Assembly (NCBI GenBank): GCA_937952925.1
Contig: CALFYA010000356.1
Span: 1-17,797, forward strand
Length of the DNA stretch: 17,797 nt
Direction: 5' to 3'
Origin: an uncultured Moraxellaceae bacterium
Lineage (GTDB): Bacteria > Pseudomonadota > Gammaproteobacteria > Pseudomonadales > Moraxellaceae
The notes beneath the pieces are model-generated. The model saw only the letters and a program-made list of their open reading frames with translations, did no database searches and was not told the DNA's origin. The translations under genes were made by a program, and so were the position numbers. Positions 1-6,331 of the stretch are shown here, piece after piece; within the stretch, counting starts at the first letter, position 1, and every line of letters begins with the position of its first letter.

Positions 1-775
1 TACCGTTTTCGCGCACACTTTTCATCACTTCCAGCGCGGCTTTTTGCATCGCACGGGTCGGTGACAGTGGGTAGAGCACCATGGCAATGCCTTGCTCGCC
101 CAGCTCTTGTGCGGTGTAGTATGGCGTGGTGCCAAACTCGGTGATGTTGGCCAATACGGGGACTTTTACCGCATCACAGACTTGCTTGTACATTGCCAAA
201 TCAGTCATCGCTTCGGCAAAAATGGCATCTGCGCCGGCTTCGACATACGCACAAGCGCGGTCGATCACGCCTTGCAGCCCTTCGCTTTGCAGCGAATCCG
301 TACGCGCCATCAGCACAAACTCAGGATCGGTTTTGGCATCGACGGCGGCTTTCACGCGGTCAACCATTTCGGTGACACTGACGATTTCTTTGTTGGGACG
401 GTGACCGCAGCGTTTTTGTGCCACTTGGTCTTCGATATGTACCGCAGCCACACCGGCACGGATCATTTCTTTGATGGTACGCGCAATATTGAATGCCCCA
501 CCCCAACCGGTATCAATATCAACCAACAGGGGGGTATCGACGCGAGCTGTGATGCGACGTGCATCAATCAGCACATCATCTAGGCTGGTCATGGCAAGGT
601 CAGGCAGACCATACGAGTAGTTGGCAACACCCGCACCAGACAGGTAAATGGCGTTGTAACCCACATCACGCGCCATCATGGCGGCATACGCATTGACAGT
701 GCCAATAATTTGTAGTGGTGATTCTTTGGCAAGAGCCTCGCGGAAGCGACGGCCTGCAGAGGGAGCAACAGACAT
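1..775 (-). CDS. prpB: Methylisocitrate lyase PrpB (3' end off the window)
   Basis: Cleaves 2-methylisocitrate to pyruvate and succinate in the methylcitrate cycle of propionate breakdown; a cytoplasmic member of the isocitrate lyase/PEP mutase superfamily. The 258 visible residues begin MSVAPSAGRRFREAL and show the catalytic KRCGH loop (residues 121-125), the Mg-binding acidic pair in LLVDIDTGWGG (Asp86, Asp88) and the YGLPDL segment (about 55-60). Family members run to roughly 295 residues, so about 35-40 C-terminal residues are missing because the window ends. The ATG is the only sensible start and fits the N-terminal alignment; a modest GGAA lies about ten bases upstream. The gene follows the HlyD-type gene on the same strand after 120 bp, an unusual neighbour: prpB is more often preceded by its own regulator and followed by prpC. 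The prpC side is outside the window. Confidence 0.95.
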   Translation of the reverse strand, partial: MSVAPSAGRRFREALAKESPLQIIGTVNAYAAMMARDVGYNAIYLSGAGVANYSYGLPDLAMTSLDDVLIDARRITARVDTPLLVDIDTGWGGAFNIARTIKEMIRAGVAAVHIEDQVAQKRCGHRPNKEIVSVTEMVDRVKAAVDAKTDPEFVLMARTDSLQSEGLQGVIDRACAYVEAGADAIFAEAMTDLAMYKQVCDAVKVPVLANITEFGTTPYYTAQELGEQGIAMVLYPLSPTRAMQKAALEVMKSVRENG

Positions 776-807
776 TCAGATTATTTCCATCACAACGATG
801 GTCGGTG

Positions 808-813
808 AGTATA
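808..813 (-). promoter_or_regulatory. Possible -10 box for prpB
   Basis: On the minus strand the hexamer TATACT (five of six to the sigma70 -10 consensus) lies 33 bases upstream of the prpB ATG. The -35 candidate 17 bp further up, GTGCAA, is poor, so an activator would be needed or the call is wrong. It falls in the 120-bp gap after the HlyD-type gene, where a separate prpB promoter would be expected. Confidence 0.25.
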
Positions 814-864
814 AGAGGAACTGCACAGGCTTGCACGGTCTGAAATGGTCTTTTCATGCTTGCA

Positions 865-876
865 AATTGATCAATT
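865..876. promoter_or_regulatory. 12-bp perfect palindrome upstream of prpB, possible operator
   Basis: AATTGATCAATT is a perfect palindrome in the gap between the HlyD-type gene and prpB, about 50 bp upstream of the candidate prpB -10 box. Position and symmetry would suit a dimeric regulator of propionate genes. In AT-rich DNA a 12-bp palindrome can also arise by chance, so this is only a candidate. Confidence 0.2.
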
Positions 877-895
877 GGAGCTTTTGCTCTACCTT

Positions 896-1918
896 TTAAT
901 CATTTGAGGTTAATACTTGCACCTTGACCGCTAGCCCCGGCCGCAATGCGGCACCTGCTGCAAACTGTTGACGTGAGGTCGCATCAATCTCGATCCGCAC
1001 TGGCAAACGTCGAATTCGAGCGCGGACACTTGGACTGATATTCTCCACCGACAAGCTGGCAATATTGCCATACAGGGCATGTTGCTCAACACCTTCGATT
1101 TCAAGCCGAACCGGCTGCCCCACAAACATCTGCTCAATTTGATCTGGGCTAAACTGCGCTTCGACATAGGCACGTTGCATATTCACAATCGCCAGCATCC
1201 GCGAACCATCACTCACTTGGCTGCCTTGACGCACGCCCAAACTGCTGACCACGCCCGATATCGGCGCTCGCACTTGGATCGCTTGCATCGCGGTGGGCGT
1301 CGCCAAGCCTTGTTTGAGCAGTGCCAACTCTTGCCGCAAGCCACCACCGCTACTCAGTAAACGCTCATACTGTGTCCGAATTGCTTGATGGGTCACGCGT
1401 GCCATTTGCAACTGAGACTCCATTTGATTAACACGAAACTCACTGTCTTCGAGCTGGAGCCGCGTGGCAAACCCTGCATCAAATAAACGCTGTAGTTTTT
1501 CCTGATCTTGCCGCCGACCCAGCAATTGCTGCTCCAACAACAAAATCTTATTTTGCGCATCGGCGAGTAAGGCTTGCTGTGCTTGTTCGTTTTGCTCATG
1601 GATATCAAATGCGCTTTGTTTGACATCAATCAAGGCTTGTTGCTGGTGATAACGCTGCGGCGCATTGACATCAATCACCTCAAGCAAGGGCTGCTGCGCC
1701 TGTACGACTTGACCGTTGTAGACATATAATTTGGTGATTTCACCGGTATACTGCGCCGTCAGCCATGTGACATCGGCTTTGAGATAGGCTTGATTGGTGG
1801 CAAGGGCTGCACTGCGATAGTAATACTGGTACCCTGCACCGGCAAACAGCAACACCACCGCGAGCAACAACAGGCTCGGTAAGGCTTGCCAGATTCGTGT
1901 AGGATCCATTCGCCGCAC
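896..1918 (-). CDS. HlyD/EmrA-type membrane fusion (periplasmic adaptor) protein
   Basis: 340-residue adaptor that would link an inner-membrane exporter to an outer-membrane channel. Seen in order: one N-terminal membrane anchor (about 12-34, LPSLLLLAVVLLFAGAGY), the first lipoyl half (about 55-83, GEITKLYVYNGQVVQAQQPL), a Gln/Leu-rich coiled-coil hairpin (about 90-205), the second lipoyl half (about 216-245, VRAPISGVVSSLGVRQGSQV) and a beta-barrel domain to the C terminus. The GTG start is preferred because AAGGAG (1926-1931) lies seven bases upstream; the ATG three codons in (at 1909) would be 16 bases from it. The gene is divergent from a TetR regulator with an operator-like repeat between them. 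No MFS, RND or ABC pump gene is next to it; the gene downstream is prpB. It may therefore work with a transporter encoded elsewhere. The exact subfamily (EmrA, AaeA or YibH type) cannot be decided here. Confidence 0.85.
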   Translation of the reverse strand: MRRMDPTRIWQALPSLLLLAVVLLFAGAGYQYYYRSAALATNQAYLKADVTWLTAQYTGEITKLYVYNGQVVQAQQPLLEVIDVNAPQRYHQQQALIDVKQSAFDIHEQNEQAQQALLADAQNKILLLEQQLLGRRQDQEKLQRLFDAGFATRLQLEDSEFRVNQMESQLQMARVTHQAIRTQYERLLSSGGGLRQELALLKQGLATPTAMQAIQVRAPISGVVSSLGVRQGSQVSDGSRMLAIVNMQRAYVEAQFSPDQIEQMFVGQPVRLEIEGVEQHALYGNIASLSVENISPSVRARIRRLPVRIEIDATSRQQFAAGAALRPGLAVKVQVLTSND

Positions 1919-1955
1919 ACGCTTACTCCTTGCGATAGATGCAATTTGATGATAA

Positions 1956-1971
1956 TGTACTCGCTAGTACA
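1956..1971. promoter_or_regulatory. Inverted-repeat operator candidate for the TetR regulator
   Basis: TGTACT-CGCT-AGTACA is a perfect 6-4-6 inverted repeat in the 135-bp divergent gap between the HlyD-type gene and the tetR gene. TetR dimers usually bind such 14-18 bp palindromes in the gap they share with the target gene, so this is the natural operator for both genes. A GATAAT (1951-1956) directly abutting it could be a plus-strand -10 box for tetR, which would make binding occlude the promoter and give autorepression. The matching -35 (TTGCGA, 1930-1935, 15-bp spacing) is weak. Confidence 0.5.
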
Positions 1972-2053
1972 CTCTTTTGCCTAGCCCGTTTGACCACCTC
2001 AAAAAATGAGATGATGCCATGTTCAATCATCTAGATCACCTGAGTACAGCCGC

Positions 2054-2740
2054 ATGAACGACTGTCCACCCCTGCTTGATCCCAAATTACCACAAACTCG
2101 GCGCGGTGCTGAACGTCGGGCTGCGTTGCTAGACGCCGCCAATCGCTTATTTTTGGAACGTGGCTTCGACCAAGTCAGCCTTGACGATCTTGTGGCAGAA
2201 GTCGGCGGCTCCAAAGCCGCGATTTATCAATATTTTGGCAATAAACAAGGATTATTGGTGGCATTGGCTGAATTTCGCTGCCAACGCTTCGCCGACGAAT
2301 ACGAACTCCCCACCACACTGGGCGGTCGCTCGATTGGTGAAGTGCTGTTTATTATTGCTCGCAATTTATACCAAGCATTTACCCGTCCCGATAATATCGC
2401 GTTTATGCGCTTGATTATCCAAGAGTCACAACGTGACCCCCACATTGCTGAATTAGCCTACAACGCAGGCCCACGCCGTGGCCTCAACAACACCGCCAAC
2501 TTGCTACAAGAAGCGACCGCGCTTGGTCAAATCGAATGTCCACAGCCTTTTGAGTCTGCGGTGTTGTTTTTGGGGATTTTGCGCCATGCACAGTGGCGAC
2601 TACTGGTAGGGCTTGCACCGCTCGAACCTGAACTGAATTCAGATTCATTTTTGCGCTATTTGGTCGAACGCTTTTTGGCAGCACACACGATTGGGTTGAT
2701 TCCCCCATCCCTGCCCACCTTAGCAACCACCTCATCATAG
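2054..2740 (+). CDS. TetR/AcrR-family transcriptional regulator
   Basis: 228-residue cytoplasmic repressor candidate. The N-terminal helix-turn-helix domain spans about residues 19-66 and ends in the typical SKAAIYQYFGNKQGLLVAL. The C-terminal ligand domain contains MRLIIQESQRDPHIAEL, which resembles the AefR-like TetR C-terminal family found with many efflux regulators. The ATG at 2054 has only a weak Shine-Dalgarno sequence, but no better in-frame start exists and the HTH domain is complete. It is divergent from the HlyD-type adaptor gene, and the palindrome at 1956-1971 lies between them, so it probably controls that gene and itself in response to a small molecule. The ligand is unknown. 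Confidence 0.9.
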   Translation: MNDCPPLLDPKLPQTRRGAERRAALLDAANRLFLERGFDQVSLDDLVAEVGGSKAAIYQYFGNKQGLLVALAEFRCQRFADEYELPTTLGGRSIGEVLFIIARNLYQAFTRPDNIAFMRLIIQESQRDPHIAELAYNAGPRRGLNNTANLLQEATALGQIECPQPFESAVLFLGILRHAQWRLLVGLAPLEPELNSDSFLRYLVERFLAAHTIGLIPPSLPTLATTSS

Positions 2741-2914
2741 CCTAAAAAACCAACAATCACCCCAATAGGCTGCCGGATCACCCTTATTTCGTGCTAACGT
2801 CATCGTTTGCGGTTTATCTGCTTTGACCGCTGTCGTATCATCATTGGTTTTGTATTGATTCAGGCGTTGTCCGCGTCATGCGCCCCGCTTTAGAAGGATC
2901 ATTTTGGAGGCAAC
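2741..2914. other. Intergenic gap tetR-argF, no gene seen
   Basis: This 174-bp gap holds no convincing ORF and no clear -35/-10 pair. A TTGACC at 2823-2828 lacks a partner at the right distance, and TGTATTGATTCA (2851-2862) only loosely recalls an arginine-repressor half-box. The useful element is the strong ribosome binding site GGAGG at 2906-2910, four bases before the argF ATG. The argF promoter must lie here or upstream but cannot be pinned down. Confidence 0.5.
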
Positions 2915-3844
2915 ATGGCTCTGAGACACTTTTTAACCCTGTTGGATGTGAGTGCTGATGAACTCAATCGCATCTTGCGCCGTGCGATTGAACTCAAAGC
3001 CATGCATCATGCAGGCGAAGTGTATCAACCCTTTGCTGGTCGTGTGCTGGCGATGATTTTTGAAAAATCCAGCACGCGTACACGGATTTCTTTTGAAGCA
3101 GGCATGGCGCAGTTTGGCGGCAGTGCCATTTTCTTGTCACCGCGAGATACCCAACTTGGTCGGGGTGAACCGATTGAAGATTCTGCACGGGTCATTTCAC
3201 GTATGACTGATGTGGTGATGATCCGTACCTTTGCCCATCACACCGTCGAATTGTTTGCCCAATACTCCCAAGTGCCTGTGATCAATGGTCTGACCGATGA
3301 TCACCATCCTTGTCAATTGCTTGCCGACCTCCAGACCTTTATGGAACATCGCGGGGACATTACTGGCAAAACCGTGGCATGGGTCGGTGATGGCAACAAT
3401 ATGTGCAACTCGTATATCCATGCCGCGCATCAGCTTGGCTTTCAGCTCAATATTGCCGCGCCCTATGGCTTTGAGCCTAGCCCTGAGCTGCTCGAGCAAT
3501 ATGCTCATTGCGTCAAGCTGTTTAAACACAGTGAAGATGCTGTTGCAGGTGCTCACTTGGTCACCACCGACGTGTGGGCAAGCATGGGTCAAGAGTCGGA
3601 GCAAAACACCCGTAAACGTCGTTTTGCCCCGTATCAAATCACCCGTCGTCTCCTCGATTTAGCCAGTGAGGATGTGCTGTTTATGCACTGTCTACCGGCA
3701 CATCGCGGCGAAGAAATCTCGGAAGACTTACTCGATGATCCCCGTGCGGTGGTCTGGGATGAAGCCGAAAATCGACTGCATGCCCAAAAAGCACTGATGG
3801 AATTTTTGTTGAACGCCAATCTCAACCGGCCACAGACATGGTAA
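2915..3844 (+). CDS. argF: Ornithine carbamoyltransferase
   Basis: Joins carbamoyl phosphate and ornithine to make citrulline in arginine biosynthesis; a cytoplasmic, usually trimeric enzyme. At 309 residues it has the normal length and every signature is present: carbamoyl-phosphate loop STRTR (53-57), HPCQ (131-134), the ornithine/SMG loop DVWASMG (219-225) and the catalytic HCLPAHR (258-264). The start is secured by GGAGG four bases upstream. The ArgF (anabolic) reading is preferred because no arcA or arcC gene lies nearby, but the catabolic paralogue cannot be excluded from sequence alone. Its 3' end overlaps the convergent small membrane-protein gene by 23 bp. Confidence 0.95.
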   Translation: MALRHFLTLLDVSADELNRILRRAIELKAMHHAGEVYQPFAGRVLAMIFEKSSTRTRISFEAGMAQFGGSAIFLSPRDTQLGRGEPIEDSARVISRMTDVVMIRTFAHHTVELFAQYSQVPVINGLTDDHHPCQLLADLQTFMEHRGDITGKTVAWVGDGNNMCNSYIHAAHQLGFQLNIAAPYGFEPSPELLEQYAHCVKLFKHSEDAVAGAHLVTTDVWASMGQESEQNTRKRRFAPYQITRRLLDLASEDVLFMHCLPAHRGEEISEDLLDDPRAVVWDEAENRLHAQKALMEFLLNANLNRPQTW

Positions 3845-4196
3845 AGGCATAATAACCTGCCATTGACGCAAATCCTACACCAAACAGCCCACCTGCCCAA
3901 ATGATATGGGCGGGAATCTGTGGCTCATCCTCGTCACGCGATTGAATCGCCAAGACCACCCCTGCCGCCATAAACGCCAAGGTATACGCAATAAACGCCA
4001 CGGGCAGCTCCAATGGAAACAGCACCGTTGGCTCACGAGTCATCCAATAAGACACCCCTGCCCAGCCATACTCAAACAATGACCCCACCAAAATGATCCG
4101 CCGAAACCGCTCTGCGCCGACAAGCCACAACAGCGCGCCTAGCACCTGTATCATCCCCATGACGATACAGCCCCACAAATACCATTGCTCAGACAT
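3822..4196 (-). CDS. Small four-helix integral membrane protein, unknown function
   Basis: I do not recognise a named family. The product is 124 residues with four hydrophobic helices (about 5-27, 33-52, 62-85 and 97-121) and a short acidic loop QSRDEDEPQ at 86-94 between helices three and four. The overall pattern suggests a small inner-membrane protein. The ATG at 4196 is preferred because AGG lies five bases upstream; a GTG two codons earlier (4202) is the alternative. A good promoter (TGGGCA, 17 bp, TATAAT) lies just upstream, which supports the gene being real and monocistronic. It converges on argF and overlaps its last 23 bases, including both stop codons. Confidence 0.75.
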   Translation of the reverse strand: MSEQWYLWGCIVMGMIQVLGALLWLVGAERFRRIILVGSLFEYGWAGVSYWMTREPTVLFPLELPVAFIAYTLAFMAAGVVLAIQSRDEDEPQIPAHIIWAGGLFGVGFASMAGYYAFTMSVAG

Positions 4197-4228
4197 GAGC
4201 ACCTACATCAATTCCTGAATTCTTGGGG

Positions 4229-4257
4229 ATTATATAAAAACTATCGCCTCATGCCCA
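4229..4257 (-). promoter_or_regulatory. Sigma70-type promoter for the small membrane protein
   Basis: On the minus strand TGGGCA (4252-4257, four of six) is followed after exactly 17 bp by a perfect TATAAT (4229-4234). Transcription would start near 4222, giving a leader of about 25 bases before the ATG at 4196. Spacing and position fit the downstream gene well. Confidence 0.55.
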
Positions 4258-4456
4258 CCAATCACAAAAAGATATATTTATATTATATGTTTAAATTCAA
4301 TTAATTACCGTTTATCGACGATTACAATCTGGTTACAATTGCAATTTCAAATAAATTTGGCCACAAATCATTCATTTAGTGAACCAATATTGACGAATGA
4401 ATTTTCGTTCTATTTTTGAGCAAAAAAGATGTATTTCATTACTATGATCGCTCTAC
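4235..4456. other. AT-rich intergenic stretch, no gene; possible old promoter of the exported-protein gene
   Basis: Markedly AT-rich compared with the genes around it, with runs such as TATATTTATATTATATG. No ORF of note. A plus-strand TTGACG (4390-4395) with TATTTT (4411-4416) 15 bp on could be the original promoter of the exported-protein gene at 4878, and an ATTCATT...AATGAAT inverted repeat flanks the TTGACG. The mobile element at 4459-4785 now separates this region from that gene. The promoter reading is weak because the spacing is short. Confidence 0.3.
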
Positions 4457-4458
4457 TA

Positions 4459-4785
4459 GGGTCTGTTGACGTTTCAGCCGTGGTCGCGACATAGATGATT
4501 TTTCAGGCGATACAAGGCGCAGCTTGCGTGGCTTAGTCACTCTAAGCAAGCAAGATGCAACGCAGTAGCGTCAAAAAATCATCATGTCCCTGAGATACGG
4601 TTAAGCAAAGCACCGCTTTGCCGTATCGCAAGGCGAGCAGCTATGCTGCGAGAAGGTTGCTGGCAAAATCGCACCAGCCATCGTTGTCACATTTGCCAAG
4701 GGAATGACCCTTGGCTGCATGTTCCGCCTTGTCTGGCACGATTTTGCCAAGCAACGCGGCTCACGTGTGAAATGTCAACAGACCC
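4459..4785 (+). mobile_element. MITE-like non-autonomous element, copy 1 (327 bp, TA at both ends)
   Basis: Begins GGGTCTGTTGACGTTTCA and ends with its near-perfect reverse complement, TGAAATGTCAACAGACCC (18-bp terminal inverted repeats, one mismatch). TA lies directly outside both ends (4457-4458 and 4786-4787), consistent with a TA target duplication. There is no transposase ORF. The inside folds into two large imperfect palindromes. Lobe 1 (about 4489-4588) has arms GACATAGATGATTTTT and AAAAATCATCATGTC. Lobe 2 (about 4657-4762) has arms around TGGCAAAATCG and CGATTTTGCCA and a GCCAAGGG-AATGA-CCCTTGGC core. A second, clearly homologous copy lies inverted at 15175-15441. Copy 1 carries 64 bp (4591-4654) between its lobes where copy 2 has four. 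TA targets are typical of IS630/Tc1-type and some IS5-type elements; I cannot assign a parent. Confidence 0.85.
4591..4654 (+). repeat. 64-bp structured segment present only in element copy 1
   Basis: Lies between the two lobes of copy 1; at the equivalent point copy 2 has only TTCG. It contains a nested hairpin, GATACG (bulge) GCAAAGC-ACC-GCTTTGC-CGTATC, followed by GCAGC-TAT-GCTGC. Either it is ancestral and was lost in copy 2, or it was inserted into copy 1. The boundaries come from direct comparison of the two copies, which match on both sides. Confidence 0.65.
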
Positions 4786-4787
4786 TA

Positions 4788-4877
4788 GTATCCAAAAAAG
4801 CCATCACAACAGCACACGGAATAGCATTGCAAAACTGCACTGCTGTAAGTGCGACTAGCCAACGGAGCATTTTTGTC
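4788..4877 (+). other. Leader between mobile element and exported-protein gene
   Basis: Ninety bases with no convincing sigma70 promoter. GGAG at 4864-4867, ten bases before the ATG at 4878, is the only expression signal. An open frame runs back into the mobile element as far as 4704, but its codons there are element sequence and precede the signal peptide, so they are not thought to be translated. Confidence 0.4.
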
Positions 4878-5789
4878 ATGGAAGCTCGACGTCATCGTCT
4901 AGGTCAACTATTGCTGACCGCTTGTTTATTTGCCTCATCAAGCACTTTTGCGCTACAACCCTTGGACGATCAAGCATTGTCTGAAGTGGCTGGTCAGGCA
5001 CTGTTTTACACCCAATACACCGCACCTAATGCTGCGCAAGCAAGCACCAACTATGGGTTTTATCGTCTGGGCATCGAAGCATCTATGGAGTTGAATGCCA
5101 ATATCAAAGCGCTACGGTTGGGTTGTGATGGTGCGAATGGTACAGGCAACTGTGATATCAGCATTGACAATTTAAGCTTGTCTGGTAATGCCACCACACG
5201 AAATGGCCGTGTTGCATCAGATGCGGTGATTACCAATCCGTTTTTTGAAGTGGCAGTCAAAAACCCCAATAGCGCATCTACCCGTGAGATTGCGGGTGTC
5301 CGGTTTGGTGCAGCGTCCATTTTGGGTTTACTGACCTCAGGTGAAAATACCGCAACGCCCAATGGGATTAATACGCTCAGTGGTTATCTACAAGTTGCCG
5401 CAACCACGGGTACTGCCAATACCCAAGCAGGGAAATTTGGCGGTAATGGCGTTGGTGGTACAGTCACCGATAGCGGCGGCAATGAAGTGCTCACAGGGTT
5501 ATTGGAAGCCAATATTTTGTTTTGTACCTCAGGCTGTCAGGGCGCACCCAACTACAACTCGTTTACCACACGCCCCGTCAGCTCGGTGGGGTTGACCATT
5601 CCTTCCTTGTCTGTGCCCTTTAATGTGCCACAAACCACGGTTGTGGGTAAGCGTCTAGCCTCTGTATCAGTACTCAACGTCTTGGCGGATGTGCCGACCA
5701 TCAATATCAACACCGGCAGCGGTAGCTTAGATACTCAAATCAATACACAGATTTGTGTCGCATTCTTTATTTGTGTGAATGACACCTAA
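4878..5789 (+). CDS. Exported protein of unknown function, truncated by premature stop
   Basis: N-terminal 303 residues of a protein homologous to the intact 497-residue paralogue at 6332-7825. A signal peptide (about 1-25, basic MEARRHR then LLLTACLFA, likely cleavage at STFA-LQ) is followed by the family motif QPLDDQALSEVAGQAL (27-42). Conserved blocks shared with the paralogue are ELNANI, LGC...NCDI, NPFFEVAVKNP and ASTREIAGVRFGA. The start at 4878 puts the signal peptide at the N terminus and has GGAG ten bases upstream. The frame stops at TAA 5787-5789, yet homology continues in the same frame to 6257, so this is the front part of a broken gene. The QP-x-D-x-x-LS-x-x-x-GQ motif recalls, from memory only, a Pseudomonadales family of surface or pilus-associated unknowns (DUF6160-like). 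The exported fragment is probably unstable or non-functional. Confidence 0.7.
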   Translation: MEARRHRLGQLLLTACLFASSSTFALQPLDDQALSEVAGQALFYTQYTAPNAAQASTNYGFYRLGIEASMELNANIKALRLGCDGANGTGNCDISIDNLSLSGNATTRNGRVASDAVITNPFFEVAVKNPNSASTREIAGVRFGAASILGLLTSGENTATPNGINTLSGYLQVAATTGTANTQAGKFGGNGVGGTVTDSGGNEVLTGLLEANILFCTSGCQGAPNYNSFTTRPVSSVGLTIPSLSVPFNVPQTTVVGKRLASVSVLNVLADVPTININTGSGSLDTQINTQICVAFFICVNDT

Positions 5790-6257
5790 CTGAGCCTCAA
5801 CACCAGCATCTCTGGGATCAAAACCAATATTACTTTTAATGAAGATCTTGGATTTATTCACAAAATCCCGCTCTCGGGTACAGGCGGCTATTTGTCGGTA
5901 CAAAAAGAGAGTGTCAAATGGCCGGGCTCCAACAGTGATGATGTTGCTCAGTCAGGCTGGTGGATGTCGTTTAAAGATCCCGTCCAACTTGGCGTACTCA
6001 ACCCCACGGCTCAAGTCAACATCAGCTCAGCCTACCCGCAGATCGCGACATTTATTTCCAATTATCTCAATCAACCGGCCAACCGTACGGTGATCAACAC
6101 CAATGATGGTTTGTCAGCCCTTGATGGCACATTGACCAAAACCATTCCACCGATTGTGCTGACCAACTCTACGGCATTTTTGACGCTCAATGATCTTGCG
6201 CTAGATGCCAACCAAAACGTGGTACCCAACTGCCATGGCACATTAACGTTTTGCTAA
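5790..6257 (+). pseudogene. 3' part of the broken exported-protein gene
   Basis: Same frame as the upstream 303-codon ORF, directly after its TAA. Translated on, it reads LSLNTSISGIKTNITFNEDL and then HKIPLSGTGGYLSVQ, GWWMSFKDPVQLG, and ends PNCHGTLTFC. These align block by block with the paralogue's MDITFNQSLSMIHNIPLTGSG, GWWMAFDKPVQLG and SNCYAGSGLSFC. An ATG at 5892 could give a 121-residue ORF, but it has no signal peptide and starts in mid-domain. Counting back from the shared ITFN, the stop falls opposite a Lys of the paralogue, so one AAA-to-TAA change would explain it. Full length without the stop would be 459 residues. Confidence 0.7.
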
Positions 6258-6296
6258 AGGGTTCAGCAAAACACTCACCGTATAGACAGTCTTGCT

Positions 6297-6322
6297 TGCA
6301 CGCTCAACCCTGTGAGCGTGCA
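6297..6322. terminator. Hairpin between convergent paralogues, bidirectional terminator candidate
   Basis: TGCACGCTCA-ACCCTG-TGAGCGTGCA forms a perfect 10-bp GC-rich stem with a six-base loop in the 74-bp gap between the two convergent genes. This is where a shared terminator is expected. No proper T-run follows on either strand, so it may act as a weak terminator or a 3'-end stabiliser. Confidence 0.5.
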
Positions 6323-6331
6323 TCTTCAACA

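Noticed and set aside
92..583. Plus-strand 163-codon ORF at the left edge
   Set aside because: It is antisense to prpB, whose translation shows all catalytic motifs; the product resembles nothing and is a shadow frame.
879..890. GAGC-TTTT-GCTC hairpin after the HlyD-type gene as a terminator
   Set aside because: Only four base pairs and no T-run on the minus strand.
4704..4877. N-terminal extension of the exported-protein ORF reaching back into the mobile element
   Set aside because: The extra 58 codons are element sequence plus leader and come before a clear signal peptide at 4878 that has its own GGAG; the frame is open only by chance.
4978..5000. Resemblance of the LSEVAGQ motif to double-glycine-type peptide leaders (LS-x-x-EL-x-x-V-x-GG)
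   Set aside because: The motif follows a normal Sec signal peptide in a large protein, there is GQ rather than GG, and no peptidase, modifying enzyme or dedicated exporter is nearby.
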